A stretch of 64,000 nt of DNA from Rhodococcus sp. SBT000017 (GCF_003688915.1 NZ_REFU01000001.1:2914001-2978000); one strand, 5' to 3'. Counted from the first letter of the stretch, positions 1-8,176 are shown. Notes: generated by a model not told the origin, from the letters alone. Numbers and translations: made by a program.

Positions 1-231
1 GAATGTGTGGGTGCGTCACGCGACGGACCCGCAAGGCGATGCTGCGTAGTTTGAGGTACGAGCTCGCTTCGAGCCGGTCGAGTACTCGGATGCGAACGGC
101 CCCTGAGTGCCGACAACGTTCTGATATCGGATTCGCTACGTCTCCGCGGGGACGACGATTCGGCCACACGGTGAGCTGTGCATTCCATTCGCCTACCCGG
201 CGGTGTTTTCGGAACAATGACCACGGGACCG

Positions 232-278
232 AATCGGGTGCATCTGACCGCGCTCACCGCGGTCAGATGCACCCGATT
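232..278. repeat. Palindromic repeat, copy A (perfect hairpin)
   Basis: Perfect inverted repeat with 21-bp arms (232-252 and 258-278) around the 5-nt loop CTCAC; the arms contain GGTGCATCTGACCGCG and its complement. Related but less perfect copies lie at 5196-5241 and 6124-6170, so this is a repeated extragenic palindrome family. It lies just past the stop of the decayed hydrolase at 294 and could also act as a transcription terminator, although no T-run follows. No gene was recognised in 1-231. Confidence 0.8.
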
Positions 279-293
279 TCCACTGTCAGCGGT

Positions 294-665
294 CTACTTC
301 AGATGCCGATCGAAGAACCGGTTTCCATCGTCGCCCTCGAAGTGTGGGACACCGGTGTGCCCACCCATGTTGGCGTGCAACGTTTTCTCCCGGGACCCGA
401 AGGCGTCGAACAGATCCAACGCCATCTGTCGGTCGTTTCCTTCGTCGTCCCATTGCAGCAGAATCTGTAGTGGAATGGTGGTCTGCCTCGCTTCCTCGAA
501 CATACTGCGGGGCACGAAGCTCCCGGCGTACAGAAGCGCAGCTGCGATGCGTGGTTCGACCACAGCGAGCCGGACACCGATTGCAATCACTCCTCCCGAG
601 TATCCGACGGGGCCACCGAAAGCTAGAAGGGGTCGACGCTCTCCGCCACCGAATACGCGTCGAGG
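294..665 (-). pseudogene. 5'-truncated dienelactone hydrolase/alpha-beta hydrolase remnant
   Basis: The minus-strand frame is open from an in-frame TAG at 666-668 down to the TAG at 294-296, with no plausible ATG or GTG start before the conserved region. It encodes only about 120 residues. Visible features are the nucleophile elbow GYSGG, a strand-like AAALLYAG segment, the acid-loop context ILLQWDDEGND and a catalytic-histidine context GGHTGVPHF. These match the C-terminal half of dienelactone-hydrolase-like alpha/beta hydrolases, which are normally about 200-250 residues, so the N-terminal half is missing. I read it as a decayed gene. A frameshift restoring the upstream part is possible, but I saw no matching sequence in another frame. 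Confidence 0.6.
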
Positions 666-744
666 CTACAACTGTTGAATTCGCGACAACCCCGCTACGA
701 TGCTCGGTACATCAGACCGAACGGTCTTGAACATGGAGGATCAC

Positions 745-1116
745 ATGCCGTATCTCGGTCTGCTGGTGATGTTGCTGTGGGTGTTCTGTCTGATCGACGT
801 GATCACGGCCGACGACGGTGGAGTGCGCTTCCTCCCGAAGATCGTGTGGCTGCTGTTGGTGGTGTTTCTCCCATTGGCCGGCTCGTTGGCATGGTTGTTC
901 GCGGGGCGTCCGATAGGTGGCGGAATCTGGGGAGGTTCCGGCGGCGGCAACCGGCGGGCGAGCAATTCTGCGTTTCCGGAGTACGAGACGCGCCCTGGTC
1001 GTCAGGCGGCGCAGAATCCGTATGCCGATGCGGAATTTCTTCGGCAGTGCCGAGAGCGCGCGGAGGAACAACGTCGACTCGAGCGCGAGCGCCGCAAGCG
1101 AGATCTCGGATTCTGA
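745..1116 (+). CDS. PLDc_N-type small membrane protein
   Basis: Encodes 123 residues. The start at 745 is chosen because GGAGGA lies 4 nt upstream; an earlier in-frame ATG at 733 overlaps that ribosome site. Two hydrophobic segments (about residues 2-17 and 31-50) flank a short acidic loop with LIDVITADDGG, the arrangement of the phospholipase D nuclease N-terminal (PLDc_N) membrane domain. After it come a Gly-rich stretch and a charged Arg/Glu-rich C-terminal tail. No catalytic HKD motif is present, so it is not itself a phospholipase. The function is unknown. The gene converges on lepB; the two stop codons are back to back in the sequence TGATCA at 1114-1119. Confidence 0.75.
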   Translation: MPYLGLLVMLLWVFCLIDVITADDGGVRFLPKIVWLLLVVFLPLAGSLAWLFAGRPIGGGIWGGSGGGNRRASNSAFPEYETRPGRQAAQNPYADAEFLRQCRERAEEQRRLERERRKRDLGF

Positions 1117-1854
1117 TCAGTGTTGCCGAATCGACGGCGACTCGATGGTGCCCCATCGCGACGGCGGCAGCACGATCAGTCGCGCTTTGCCGATGACATC
1201 TCCGACGGGGACCGTGCCGCCCAGTTCGTCTTTGCGGTGAGCTCTGGAATCGGCTGAACCGCTGCGGTTGTCGCCCATCACCCAGAGATTTCCGGTGGGC
1301 ACGGTCACCGGCACGAAGCAGCGTCCGGATTGGGGCGTGGTCTCGCAGGTGAGCGTGTTCTCGACGAATGGGAAGTCCATGACGACGTATGGCTCGTCGA
1401 GTGGCTGACCATCCACCTCGACGCGACCTTCCGCATCGCAGCACTGCACGGTTTGCCCACCGGTGGCGATGACGCGTTTGACGAGGTCGTTCTCGTCGGG
1501 CGCAACCAGTCCAACCCAGGAACCGGCGTCTTGTAGCGCCTTCGCTATCGGGTTGGTCGACCGCGCGGAGCTGTACCCGACGTTCCACGACGAGGACGGT
1601 GCACGGAACACCACCACATCGCCCGGCTCCGGGTCACCGAAGCGAAAGGTCATCTTGTCCACGACGATCCGATCGCCCGTGCATCCCGCGCACCCGTGCA
1701 GCGTCGGTTCCATGGACTCGGACGGTATGAAGTACACGCGACCGACGAACGTCTGCAGAGAAACGCTCAGCACCAGCGCAACGATCACGAGGACGGCGAT
1801 CTCGCGAAGCCAGGACGGGACTCTGCGTCGCTGCGGATCGCGTGCCGTTGTCAT
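1117..1854 (-). CDS. lepB: Signal peptidase I
   Basis: Encodes 245 residues of the membrane-bound serine protease that removes Sec and Tat signal peptides. An N-terminal membrane anchor (about residues 20-38) is followed by the catalytic serine motif PSESMEPTL. The general-base lysine is in NDLVKRVIATGG, and box E is MGDNRSGSADSR. These are the signature boxes of family S26. A Cys-rich insertion (GCAGCTGD) follows the serine box. The length suits actinobacterial LepB. The gene is divergent from the membrane protein starting at 1896, with only about 40 bp between the starts. Many secreted proteins in this window would be its substrates. Confidence 0.95.
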   Translation of the reverse strand: MTTARDPQRRRVPSWLREIAVLVIVALVLSVSLQTFVGRVYFIPSESMEPTLHGCAGCTGDRIVVDKMTFRFGDPEPGDVVVFRAPSSSWNVGYSSARSTNPIAKALQDAGSWVGLVAPDENDLVKRVIATGGQTVQCCDAEGRVEVDGQPLDEPYVVMDFPFVENTLTCETTPQSGRCFVPVTVPTGNLWVMGDNRSGSADSRAHRKDELGGTVPVGDVIGKARLIVLPPSRWGTIESPSIRQH

Positions 1855-1895
1855 CCTGGCAGCCTAGAGCCCGGCAGTTGCGTAACGTACTGAGC

Positions 1896-2228
1896 ATGTT
1901 GTTTCTGGGCCTTGTGGTCGCTGTCCTCGGCGCGGTGATGATGACCGTCGCGACGAGACAACTGTCGCGCGTCAACGAAGGCCACCATCTACCGATGATC
2001 ATCGGTAGATTCGCGGTCCGTTCCCCGTTCGCAGCCACAGCGCTTCGAGTGGGAGCTCAGACTGCAGCTCTCGTCGCTGCGCTGATCGTCATGAATGCGA
2101 CGTGGGATTACACCGCACCCTGGCCTTCGATCATTCTCACCATGACAACTCTCGTTGCGCCAGTTGCAATTCCAGTCATAGTCATAACCTTGACGCACAA
2201 TCGACACTTGCCGGCCCCGGGACGGTGA
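1896..2228 (+). CDS. Small hypothetical membrane protein
   Basis: Encodes 110 residues with three probable membrane spans (about residues 1-18, 48-66 and 72-97) and short basic loops. The start at 1896 gives a hydrophobic N-terminus directly; the open frame continues upstream but would run into the lepB promoter. No conserved domain was recognised. It is divergent from lepB and convergent with the ABC-F gene. It contains a perfect 24-bp palindrome at 1987-2010 inside the coding sequence, reported separately. Confidence 0.6.
   Translation: MLFLGLVVAVLGAVMMTVATRQLSRVNEGHHLPMIIGRFAVRSPFAATALRVGAQTAALVAALIVMNATWDYTAPWPSIILTMTTLVAPVAIPVIVITLTHNRHLPAPGR
1987..2010. repeat. Perfect 24-bp palindrome inside a coding region
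   Basis: The sequence from 1987 to 2010 is identical to its own reverse complement (centre GATGATCATC, outer arms ATCTACC and GGTAGAT). It lies within the small membrane protein gene at 1896-2228. It could be a protein-binding site or an RNA hairpin; nothing nearby shows which. Confidence 0.6.
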
Positions 2229-2240
2229 CCATCCGGGACA

Positions 2241-3836
2241 TCACGAACTCTCGAGGTCAAGAGTTTCCCAGGAATTTGTGTCTCGCAACATCTGTCGATC
2301 GTGTGTGGACACCACCACCGCGGCATCGGTCGCGTCGAGGGCCTGGGTCAATTCGTCCACCAGCGCGATGGACAGGTGATTGGTCGGCTCGTCGAGCAGC
2401 AGAACGCTCGGCCGGCGGGCGAGAGCCAGTGCGAGGTCGAGGCGGCGATGTTGACCCATCGACAGTTCACCGATCCGCTTGTTCATCTCTCGTGACCGCA
2501 GTAGGCCGAGCGAAGACAACGAGACCGTCCCGTCTAAGCGCGATCGAAAGTATTCTCCCGCTCGGCTTTCCGGCGGTAGTGCCGATTCCTGACGCAGCAG
2601 AACGACTCGCGCGTCGTGCGCTGCACGCACCTGACCTGTCGTCGGGTTCTCATGTCCCGCGAGCACGGACAGGAGTGTGGACTTCCCGGATCCGTTCGGC
2701 CCCGTCACCACCTGCTTGACGCCTGCCGACAAGGTCAGCGATACAGGCACACCCAGTCGCCCCTCCACTGACACATGTTCGGCTACCAACAACGTTCCCC
2801 GCCTTGCAACGATCCTCGGAAACCGCAGTTGTTGAGGTGGTTCCGGAACAGGGAGCAGCTGAGATTCCAGGTCCTCCTGCCTGCGGTGCACGTTTCGCAC
2901 GAGACCGCCTGCACGCGTGGCTCGTTGATGCTTGTTCGTACCTTTGCTCGGCCTCCAGCTGCTGACCAGCTTGTTCTGTGCTTTGCTCAGATCCTCGCGG
3001 AGCTTGACGGTCGTCGCCAACTGCTGTTCGTACTCCTGCTCCCACGCGATCCGCTCGGCAGCGCGACCGGCCCGATAGCTGGCATAGCCATCACCGTAGA
3101 CGCGTGGGCGACCGTCCGGAGTCGGATCGAGATCCAGAATGTGTTGCGCCACATCGGACACAAGAGCTCGGTCGTGACTGACCACTACGACGCCACCGGC
3201 CCGATCTCGAAGCCGTCCGGTCAGATAGTCCAGGCCGGCTCGGTCGAGGTGATTGGTCGGTTCGTCGAGGAGCAGAAAGTCGTGATCTCCGCCGAGCAAA
3301 CAGGCGAGTCGCACTCGGTAACGTTGTCCAACAGACAGTGTGGAAAGAACTCGGCATCTGTCGGTCACTGCTCCGAGTCCGTCGAGCGCAATGTCCAGTC
3401 GCCGCTCGGCGTCCCATGCGTCGAGAGCCTCGACGCGCTCCAACGCTGATGTGTACCTCTGTTCGGCTTCTGCTCCGCCAGAGGCCAATTCGTTCGATGC
3501 CGAGTCCAGGCTCGCCAACGCCGATATCGACTCGGCGATGGATTCGCGAAGGACCTCTCCGACAGTGCGTTCGTCCGCGGTGGCCATCTCTTGCTCGGCA
3601 ACACCGAGGGGCCCGACGCGTGACACGGTTCCCGAGTCGGGCGTCAACCGTCCGGCCAGGACGTGAAGGAGGGTGGACTTTCCGCGTCCGTTCTCGCCCA
3701 CGATTGCCCACCGAGATACGGGTGTCACAGCGATGTCGACACCGGTCAATACCGGTGAGCCGCCGAAGGCGACTGCGATGTCGGAGGCGATGAGTTGCGC
3801 GTCGGCGCGCGCAGGGATAGTTGCAGAATATGCCAT
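2241..3836 (-). CDS. ABC-F family ATP-binding protein (ribosome-protection type)
   Basis: Encodes 531 residues with two ABC ATPase modules and no membrane segments. The first module has Walker A GENGRGKST, signature LSVGQ and Walker B LLLDEPTNHLD. The second has GPNGSGKST, LSMGQ and LLLDEPTNHLS. A charged interdomain linker (about residues 245-320) carries Arg/Lys-rich helices. LSxGQ signatures and this layout are typical of soluble ABC-F proteins such as the actinobacterial OleB/TlrC/LmrC-like antibiotic-protection factors, which act on the ribosome. Start 3836 is preferred because CGGAGA lies about 7 nt upstream; an in-frame start 30 bp earlier is possible. Whether it confers macrolide or lincosamide resistance cannot be told from sequence. 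Confidence 0.85.
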   Translation of the reverse strand: MAYSATIPARADAQLIASDIAVAFGGSPVLTGVDIAVTPVSRWAIVGENGRGKSTLLHVLAGRLTPDSGTVSRVGPLGVAEQEMATADERTVGEVLRESIAESISALASLDSASNELASGGAEAEQRYTSALERVEALDAWDAERRLDIALDGLGAVTDRCRVLSTLSVGQRYRVRLACLLGGDHDFLLLDEPTNHLDRAGLDYLTGRLRDRAGGVVVVSHDRALVSDVAQHILDLDPTPDGRPRVYGDGYASYRAGRAAERIAWEQEYEQQLATTVKLREDLSKAQNKLVSSWRPSKGTNKHQRATRAGGLVRNVHRRQEDLESQLLPVPEPPQQLRFPRIVARRGTLLVAEHVSVEGRLGVPVSLTLSAGVKQVVTGPNGSGKSTLLSVLAGHENPTTGQVRAAHDARVVLLRQESALPPESRAGEYFRSRLDGTVSLSSLGLLRSREMNKRIGELSMGQHRRLDLALALARRPSVLLLDEPTNHLSIALVDELTQALDATDAAVVVSTHDRQMLRDTNSWETLDLESS

Positions 3837-4157
3837 GAGATCTCCGAAGAATAAGCGCAGCAACATAACTGCGCGTGAATGACGGACGGACCGGGTAGGT
3901 CCGGAATCGACGGCACGGTCGAACGCGGTTAGTTCCCCACGTTCGACTCGCCGATGAAGACCGTCATTCGAAGATCAAATGCATGCCGGCACGGTAGCAA
4001 GCCGAGTCGGCGGTCCGCCATCGATTTTTTCGTCAGCTGCTGGCGGCCTCGGCAAGCATCGGTCCATACTGTTCCGGTGAGAAGAGCCGGATTCGGAGCA
4101 ATCACCCTGGTTGTCTTCGGCTGCGCCTGCGCACCCGTCGAAGTGGCCGACGGTGGG
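3837..4157. other. Intergenic region with possible lipoprotein-leader fragment
   Basis: About 320 bp lie between the ABC-F start and the end of the SRPBCC gene. The ABC-F promoter must lie here. A short plus-strand frame from GTG 4077 to a stop at 4163 would encode 28 residues resembling a lipoprotein signal (VVFGCACAP) that then stops. It may be a decayed fragment. Nothing else was recognised. Confidence 0.4.
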
Positions 4158-4619
4158 CTATGACTGAGGTCGAGCCAAGACGTCGGGCAATTTGGTCGAC
4201 AGGATTTGATTCCACCCTCGCGCAAATGCGTTGCGCGCCATGACCTGCCGCTTGTCGTCTACATCGAACCCACTGTGTATCAACAGCAGCCGAGTACCAC
4301 GCCCATGTGAATGGACCTCCCAGCTCAAGAGCCATCGCACGGGGCGAGCCGAGCGCAGGTCCATCCAGCTCCAGGTCATGGCCCTGTTGGGAGTAGCCGC
4401 CAACACTTCACACGCAATTTCGGCCGACGCACTCGACGGAACGGACAACAGGAAATGAGAACCGACGATGGCACCCATGTACCCGGTCGACGGCATCAAC
4501 CACCGCTCGAGCGCTGCCGGATCGGTGATCGCGTTCCAGACAGCCTCCGGTTGCTGGGCGTAAAAACTGCCCACTTCGACGCGTGATAGATCCGGCTCGA
4601 AATCGAACTCCGGGCTCAC
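4158..4619 (-). CDS. SRPBCC (AHSA1/polyketide-cyclase-like) domain protein
   Basis: Encodes 153 residues matching the START/Bet v1-like SRPBCC fold in its AHSA1-type form. The opening VEVGSFYAQQPEAVWNAITD is followed by PAALERWLMPS, a typical first strand and helix. Later elements are MTWSWMD, a GRGTRLLLIHSGF strand pair and a long C-terminal helix with ARGWNQILS. These proteins bind hydrophobic ligands in a deep cavity, and many are uncharacterised. It is followed (minus strand) by the ABC-F gene after a 320-bp gap, so co-transcription is doubtful. No specific ligand can be proposed. Confidence 0.8.
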   Translation of the reverse strand: MSPEFDFEPDLSRVEVGSFYAQQPEAVWNAITDPAALERWLMPSTGYMGAIVGSHFLLSVPSSASAEIACEVLAATPNRAMTWSWMDLRSARPVRWLLSWEVHSHGRGTRLLLIHSGFDVDDKRQVMARNAFARGWNQILSTKLPDVLARPQS

Positions 4620-4750
4620 TCGCTACTCCGCATCCTCGAGTTCCTCCGAGACTTCCATCCGTATCCGCCCTTGTTGCGTACGATCCGACACGACGACCGC
4701 ACGCCTACCAAGGCATGACAGTAGTCCGACCGACCGCAAGCGTCCGACGT

Positions 4751-5173
4751 TCAAGCGGTGGGCCCCAGCTTCGCTGGATCCGCAGGCGCGAGAAGGTACG
4801 CGAATGCATAGCTCACCGATGTCAGTGTTGCGAGCATTATCAACGACTCCGGGTGTAGGGAAGGATTTCCCGATGCCGCCTCGGCCCAGGCGAGCAGTCC
4901 CCCAACCACCAGCATCACGGCCGCTGCCGAACAGAGCGCGAATCGATGTCTCCACCGGTTGCGAGTGCGCGGTGGCCAGAACACCGCAGTCCGCGCTGCG
5001 TAATGCCCACCTGCGACCGCGACGAGGCCAACGATCAGTCCGACCACTGCGCCGATCACAGCAGGGAGGGTCAGGTCCCACCACCGACCGTTGGCACTCG
5101 ACCAGATGAGCGCCGCAGCCGTACACGCACCACTGGCCGCTGCGACGCAAAGCTCTTTGGCGACCCAATCCAT
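4751..5173 (-). CDS. Hypothetical four-span membrane protein
   Basis: Encodes 140 residues with four hydrophobic segments at about residues 8-25, 35-56, 80-96 and 108-128. A basic loop with PPRTRNRWRHR lies between spans 2 and 3. No family was recognised. Its start at 5173 lies about 20 bp from palindromic repeat copy B. No ribosome site decides the start strongly. The 130 bp down to the SRPBCC gene show nothing else. Confidence 0.55.
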   Translation of the reverse strand: MDWVAKELCVAAASGACTAAALIWSSANGRWWDLTLPAVIGAVVGLIVGLVAVAGGHYAARTAVFWPPRTRNRWRHRFALCSAAAVMLVVGGLLAWAEAASGNPSLHPESLIMLATLTSVSYAFAYLLAPADPAKLGPTA

Positions 5174-5195
5174 GCAGATAACTCAAACACACAGG

Positions 5196-5241
5196 ATCCG
5201 GTGCAGCCAGCCGCGCCGAGCGCGGTCCAGTGCACCCGATT
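5196..5241. repeat. Palindromic repeat, copy B
   Basis: Imperfect hairpin: 5' arm 5196-5215 (ATCCGGTGCAGCCAGCCGCG), loop CCGAG, 3' arm 5221-5241 ending in TGCACCCGATT. The 5' arm is identical over 20 bp to copy C at 6125-6144. Copies B and C lie in direct orientation on either side of the DUF559-type gene. Confidence 0.8.
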
Positions 5242-5266
5242 CGCTCCGCGGAACCGCTTAGGCGCA

Positions 5267-6148
5267 GTGAACGTCCAAGTGGACATGCTCGATGAATGGT
5301 TGGCGCAGCACGACGGCGTGATCACTCGCGCGCAGGCGGCGTTCTGCGGCCTGAGCGGCGATGCCGTGGACCGTCTGGTGCGCGCGGGTGCGTGGCGAAC
5401 GATTCACCGCGCGGTGTACTTCGTCGTCGACCGCCCGTTCACTGCGGACGCGCGCATTCGGTGCGCGGTGTGGGGTGCGGGACCGAACGCTGCGCTCAGC
5501 GGGGAAGCCGCGGCTTTCTGGCATCGGGTGATAACCGAGATGCCGAGCATCATCGAGGTCACCACCCCGCGCAAGGGGCGCAGCCGCGCCGAAGGATGCC
5601 GGCTCCGTCGCCGCGATATCCACGGCAAGGACATCGTCGAGCGCCGCGGGCTTCAGGTCACGTCTCTCGAACTCACCGTTCTCGAAGCCTCGATCGGCAA
5701 GGCGCACATCATGGATCGGGCACTTCAGCGACACACCGACCTCGGGCGATTGCAGCAAGCCCATGCGCGAAACCCCGGTCGCACCGGTGCTCCCGAAGCG
5801 AAGCGGCTACTGAAGATCGCAGCGAATGGTGCCCGCTCCGAGGGAGAGCGACTCTTGATCGGAGAGTTCCGGGCCCGCAAGATCAGCGGCTGGGTGGTCA
5901 ACTATCGATGGGGCGACTACGAACTCGACATCGCGTTCCTCGCCGAGATGGTCGCCATCGAAATCGACGGCTGGGCATTTCACTCCGATCACGATGCATT
6001 CCAACGGGATCGGACCAGGCAGAACGGCATGACTCATAGCTGGACGATCCTTCGCTACACCTGGATCGACCTGACCGAAGACATGGATCGCGTAATAGTC
6101 GAAATTGTCGCCACTCTCGATCGAATCCGGTGCAGCCAGCCGCGCTGA
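5267..6148 (+). CDS. DUF559/AbiEi-like protein with Vsr-type nuclease fold
   Basis: Encodes 293 residues from GTG 5267 (AGG about 5 nt upstream); ATG 5285 is an equally possible start. The N-terminal part (DEWLAQHDGVITRAQA) resembles the winged-helix start of AbiEi/type IV antitoxin-like proteins. The C-terminal third has the DUF559 pattern: YELDIAFLAEMVAIEIDGW with spaced acidic residues, then HSDHDAFQRDRTRQN. This is the core of very-short-patch-repair-like endonucleases, and such genes are common accessory genes in actinobacteria. It is bracketed by palindromic repeats B and C, and its last codons and stop lie inside repeat C, suggesting it arrived or moved with them. No partner toxin gene is adjacent, so a toxin-antitoxin role is unsupported. 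Confidence 0.75.
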   Translation: MNVQVDMLDEWLAQHDGVITRAQAAFCGLSGDAVDRLVRAGAWRTIHRAVYFVVDRPFTADARIRCAVWGAGPNAALSGEAAAFWHRVITEMPSIIEVTTPRKGRSRAEGCRLRRRDIHGKDIVERRGLQVTSLELTVLEASIGKAHIMDRALQRHTDLGRLQQAHARNPGRTGAPEAKRLLKIAANGARSEGERLLIGEFRARKISGWVVNYRWGDYELDIAFLAEMVAIEIDGWAFHSDHDAFQRDRTRQNGMTHSWTILRYTWIDLTEDMDRVIVEIVATLDRIRCSQPR

Positions 6149-6170
6149 GCGCGGTCAGCTGCACCCGATT
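6124..6170. repeat. Palindromic repeat, copy C
   Basis: Hairpin with arms 6124-6144 and 6150-6170 and loop CTGAG; the arms are imperfectly complementary. The TGA stop of the DUF559-type gene (6146-6148) is in the loop, so the repeat supplies that protein's last residues (RCSQPR). The 3' arm ends next to the stop of the minus-strand gene at 6171. Confidence 0.8.
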
Positions 6171-6383
6171 TCATGGCCGCGGGGACCCGGGTGGACTGTA
6201 CGACCCATCGAGTCGACCCCTGATGCGTCGGATCGCCTTCCATCCCGCGGGCGTCACCGCGGTGCTGATGATCGCGCCGAACATGACGCCCTGCAGCAGT
6301 GCCGACCACTGGCCGGGACTGTCTCCGAACAGAGGCCACTTGTACAGAACTGCGAGAACCGCGAGAAACACCAGAGCACGCAT
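6171..6383 (-). CDS. Small two-span membrane protein
   Basis: Encodes 70 residues. Start 6383 is preferred over an in-frame ATG 21 bp upstream because GGGAGGG lies about 7 nt before it. Two hydrophobic segments (about residues 1-14 and 27-45) flank a short polar loop, and the tail is Arg- and Pro-rich. No family was recognised. Its stop abuts repeat C. It is divergent from the small membrane protein starting at 6477. Confidence 0.55.
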   Translation of the reverse strand: MRALVFLAVLAVLYKWPLFGDSPGQWSALLQGVMFGAIISTAVTPAGWKAIRRIRGRLDGSYSPPGSPRP

Positions 6384-6476
6384 ACCTGCACCCTCCCACG
6401 ACATCGTCAGCGCCGCGAACTATCCGGTACCGTGGAGAAAACGGGCAAAGTGGACCACACCAGGCCGGAGGCCGAG

Positions 6477-6770
6477 ATGCAGAAGCCATTTCGCAAGTGG
6501 GTCATGACCGGGGCTCTGAGCAAGAAGTGCGGCGCAACCCGAGCCGATTACATCAATGCACTTGCTCTTGCCCCCGCAGTCGGTATCGGCTTCCTTCTGA
6601 TCCAGTTGATAGTCGACTCGGGTTCGACGGCTCTCGACACTGCGGCAGGGTGTCTGGGCGGTGCCATCACCGGCTTCCTGTATCTCTACATCGCGTATCG
6701 AGTCGATTCACGTAAGAACCGCGGGCCTATCCCTGCGCCGCCGCTGGGTGCTCGGCCCACACGTCTCTGA
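6477..6770 (+). CDS. Small two-span membrane protein
   Basis: Encodes 97 residues. Start 6477 is chosen for a GGAGG about 6 nt upstream. A basic N-terminus (KPFRKW) precedes two membrane spans, about residues 30-47 and 55-77. The protein ends in a short basic, Pro-rich tail. No conserved family was recognised. It is convergent with the PAS/GGDEF gene; 42 bp separate the two ends. Confidence 0.55.
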   Translation: MQKPFRKWVMTGALSKKCGATRADYINALALAPAVGIGFLLIQLIVDSGSTALDTAAGCLGGAITGFLYLYIAYRVDSRKNRGPIPAPPLGARPTRL

Positions 6771-6812
6771 GATGCGCATTCTGAGCGACTGAAACCCACA
6801 TTGATCCCGATC

Positions 6813-8030
6813 TCAGGCTCGCTTCGAGGAATACATTCGTTCGTCTGCGATGCGGAGAAGGTTGTCGGGGCTGGTGGTCGGCTCCCAGCTCCATCCGACG
6901 CTCACTGTCACCTGGATTGCGGTGCCGGCGATGTCGTACGGCCCGGCGAGTAGGCCGACGACTCGTTCGGCCAGTCGCTCGACTCCTTCGAGTGAGCGGG
7001 CACTGCGCAGCAGGACGACGAATTCGTCTCCTCCGATGCGGCACGCGACGTCGTCCGAGCGGACGTTGTCGAGGATGCGCCGTCCAATTCCCTGCAGCAC
7101 AGTGTCACCGACGGCATGACCGAATCGGTCGTTGATGGACTTGAAGCCGTCGACGTCCACGAAGAGTATTCCGACGGGGCGGTCGCCTGCCGACTCCCTG
7201 AGCGAGTGCAGTTCGGCCATCAATCGTCGACGATTCGCCAGCCCGGTCAAGTCGTCGATCAGCACTTGTCGTTCGAGGTCGGCTTCGGCTGTTTTTCGTG
7301 CGGTGATGTCCTGGATCTGCGCGATGATCACGTCGCCGGCTTCGTTGTCACGTACGAGTGTGGCGTTGCGCTGCACCCAGATGGTTGCACCGTCCTTGCG
7401 GACGTACCGCTTCTCCGACGCGACCGTGGTCAGGGTTCCTTCTGCCAACGCGCGAAGGTGTTCGTCCGCGATGGGGATGTCGTCGGGATGAGTGAGGTCA
7501 CGAAAGGTTTTCTGCTGCAACTCTTCCGCGGTGTATCCCAATAGTTCGCAGAGGGCCTTGTTCACCTGCAACCAGCGTCCGTCCACTGTCAGAACGGCTT
7601 TGCCGATCGGGGCGTTCTCCATCGCGATCTGGAACAGCCGGATCGCTCGGTCGCGTTGCCGTTCCACTTCGGCGCGGGCGCTGATATCGACCACCAATTC
7701 GGTGAATCCGACGACGGCATCGTCGACGATGTCGGGAACATAGGTGGCCTGCGTGACGCGAACCGCGCCGCGGACATCGATGAGTGTGCGGTCGAACTGT
7801 TGCTGTTCACCGGCGAGTGCGGCGATTATGTAGGGCGAGTTCAACCCGTACAGAGTCTCGCCGAACAGTTCGCTGATGTGCATGCCGAGCATTCGTGACG
7901 GCTCGATGCCGTAGTAGTCGGCGTAGACCCGATTGGCGAAAACGTTCTGCTGCGCGCGATCCCAGTATCCGATCATCGAGGGCAACTGATTGATGGCTCG
8001 GCACGCACTCTCCACAAATGCGTCGGCCAT
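6813..8030 (-). CDS. PAS-PAS-GGDEF diguanylate cyclase
   Basis: Encodes 405 residues and predicted cytosolic: two PAS sensor domains (about 15-125 and 135-255), then a GGDEF domain (about 265-400). The first PAS has the PAS_4-like opening INQLPSMIGYWD. The second has the PAS/PAC elements LCELLGYTAEEL and KDGATIWVQRN. The cyclase domain has DDLTGLANRR, FVDVDGFKSIND and an intact GGDEF loop. An RSDD sequence lies exactly five residues upstream of GGDEF, matching the RxxD inhibitory c-di-GMP site. It should make c-di-GMP from two GTP under PAS control with product inhibition. No EAL or HD-GYP domain is attached. Start 8030 has GGGGGTGG upstream; an upstream extension of 31 residues is unlikely. 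Confidence 0.9.
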   Translation of the reverse strand: MADAFVESACRAINQLPSMIGYWDRAQQNVFANRVYADYYGIEPSRMLGMHISELFGETLYGLNSPYIIAALAGEQQQFDRTLIDVRGAVRVTQATYVPDIVDDAVVGFTELVVDISARAEVERQRDRAIRLFQIAMENAPIGKAVLTVDGRWLQVNKALCELLGYTAEELQQKTFRDLTHPDDIPIADEHLRALAEGTLTTVASEKRYVRKDGATIWVQRNATLVRDNEAGDVIIAQIQDITARKTAEADLERQVLIDDLTGLANRRRLMAELHSLRESAGDRPVGILFVDVDGFKSINDRFGHAVGDTVLQGIGRRILDNVRSDDVACRIGGDEFVVLLRSARSLEGVERLAERVVGLLAGPYDIAGTAIQVTVSVGWSWEPTTSPDNLLRIADERMYSSKRA

Positions 8031-8141
8031 GAACCACCCCCGGATGCTCGATTGTGTCCCGAATGTACCTAAAAATGCCGGTTCACGTGCGGCTGGTTGC
8101 GTGAACCGGGCGCAGAGTTCCAATACCCGAAAATATTATGA

Positions 8142-8157
8142 GTGCGCACTTGCGCAC
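8142..8157. promoter_or_regulatory. Inverted repeat upstream of the MFS gene, candidate operator
   Basis: GTGCGCA and TGCGCAC form a perfect 7-bp inverted repeat separated by CT, 20 bp before the MFS start at 8177. The position suits an operator for the ArsR-type regulator encoded two genes downstream. Low-complexity TGCGCA repeats also occur at 13916-14040, so chance is possible. Confidence 0.4.
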
Positions 8158-8176
8158 ACGTGTGTATGTTGAAGCC

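Noticed and set aside
178..678. Plus-strand open frame of 166 residues at the window start
   Set aside because: It is antisense to the recognisable hydrolase remnant and has the Arg/Ser/Pro-rich composition of a shadow frame.
4077..4163. Short plus-strand frame resembling a lipoprotein signal (VVFGCACAP)
   Set aside because: It ends after 28 residues, has no clear ribosome site and overlaps the end of the SRPBCC gene; kept only as a remark on the intergenic region.
4946..5266. Upstream extension of the DUF559-type gene by 107 residues
   Set aside because: It runs antisense through the membrane protein at 4751-5173 and through palindrome B; family members begin at the DEWLAQHDG region.
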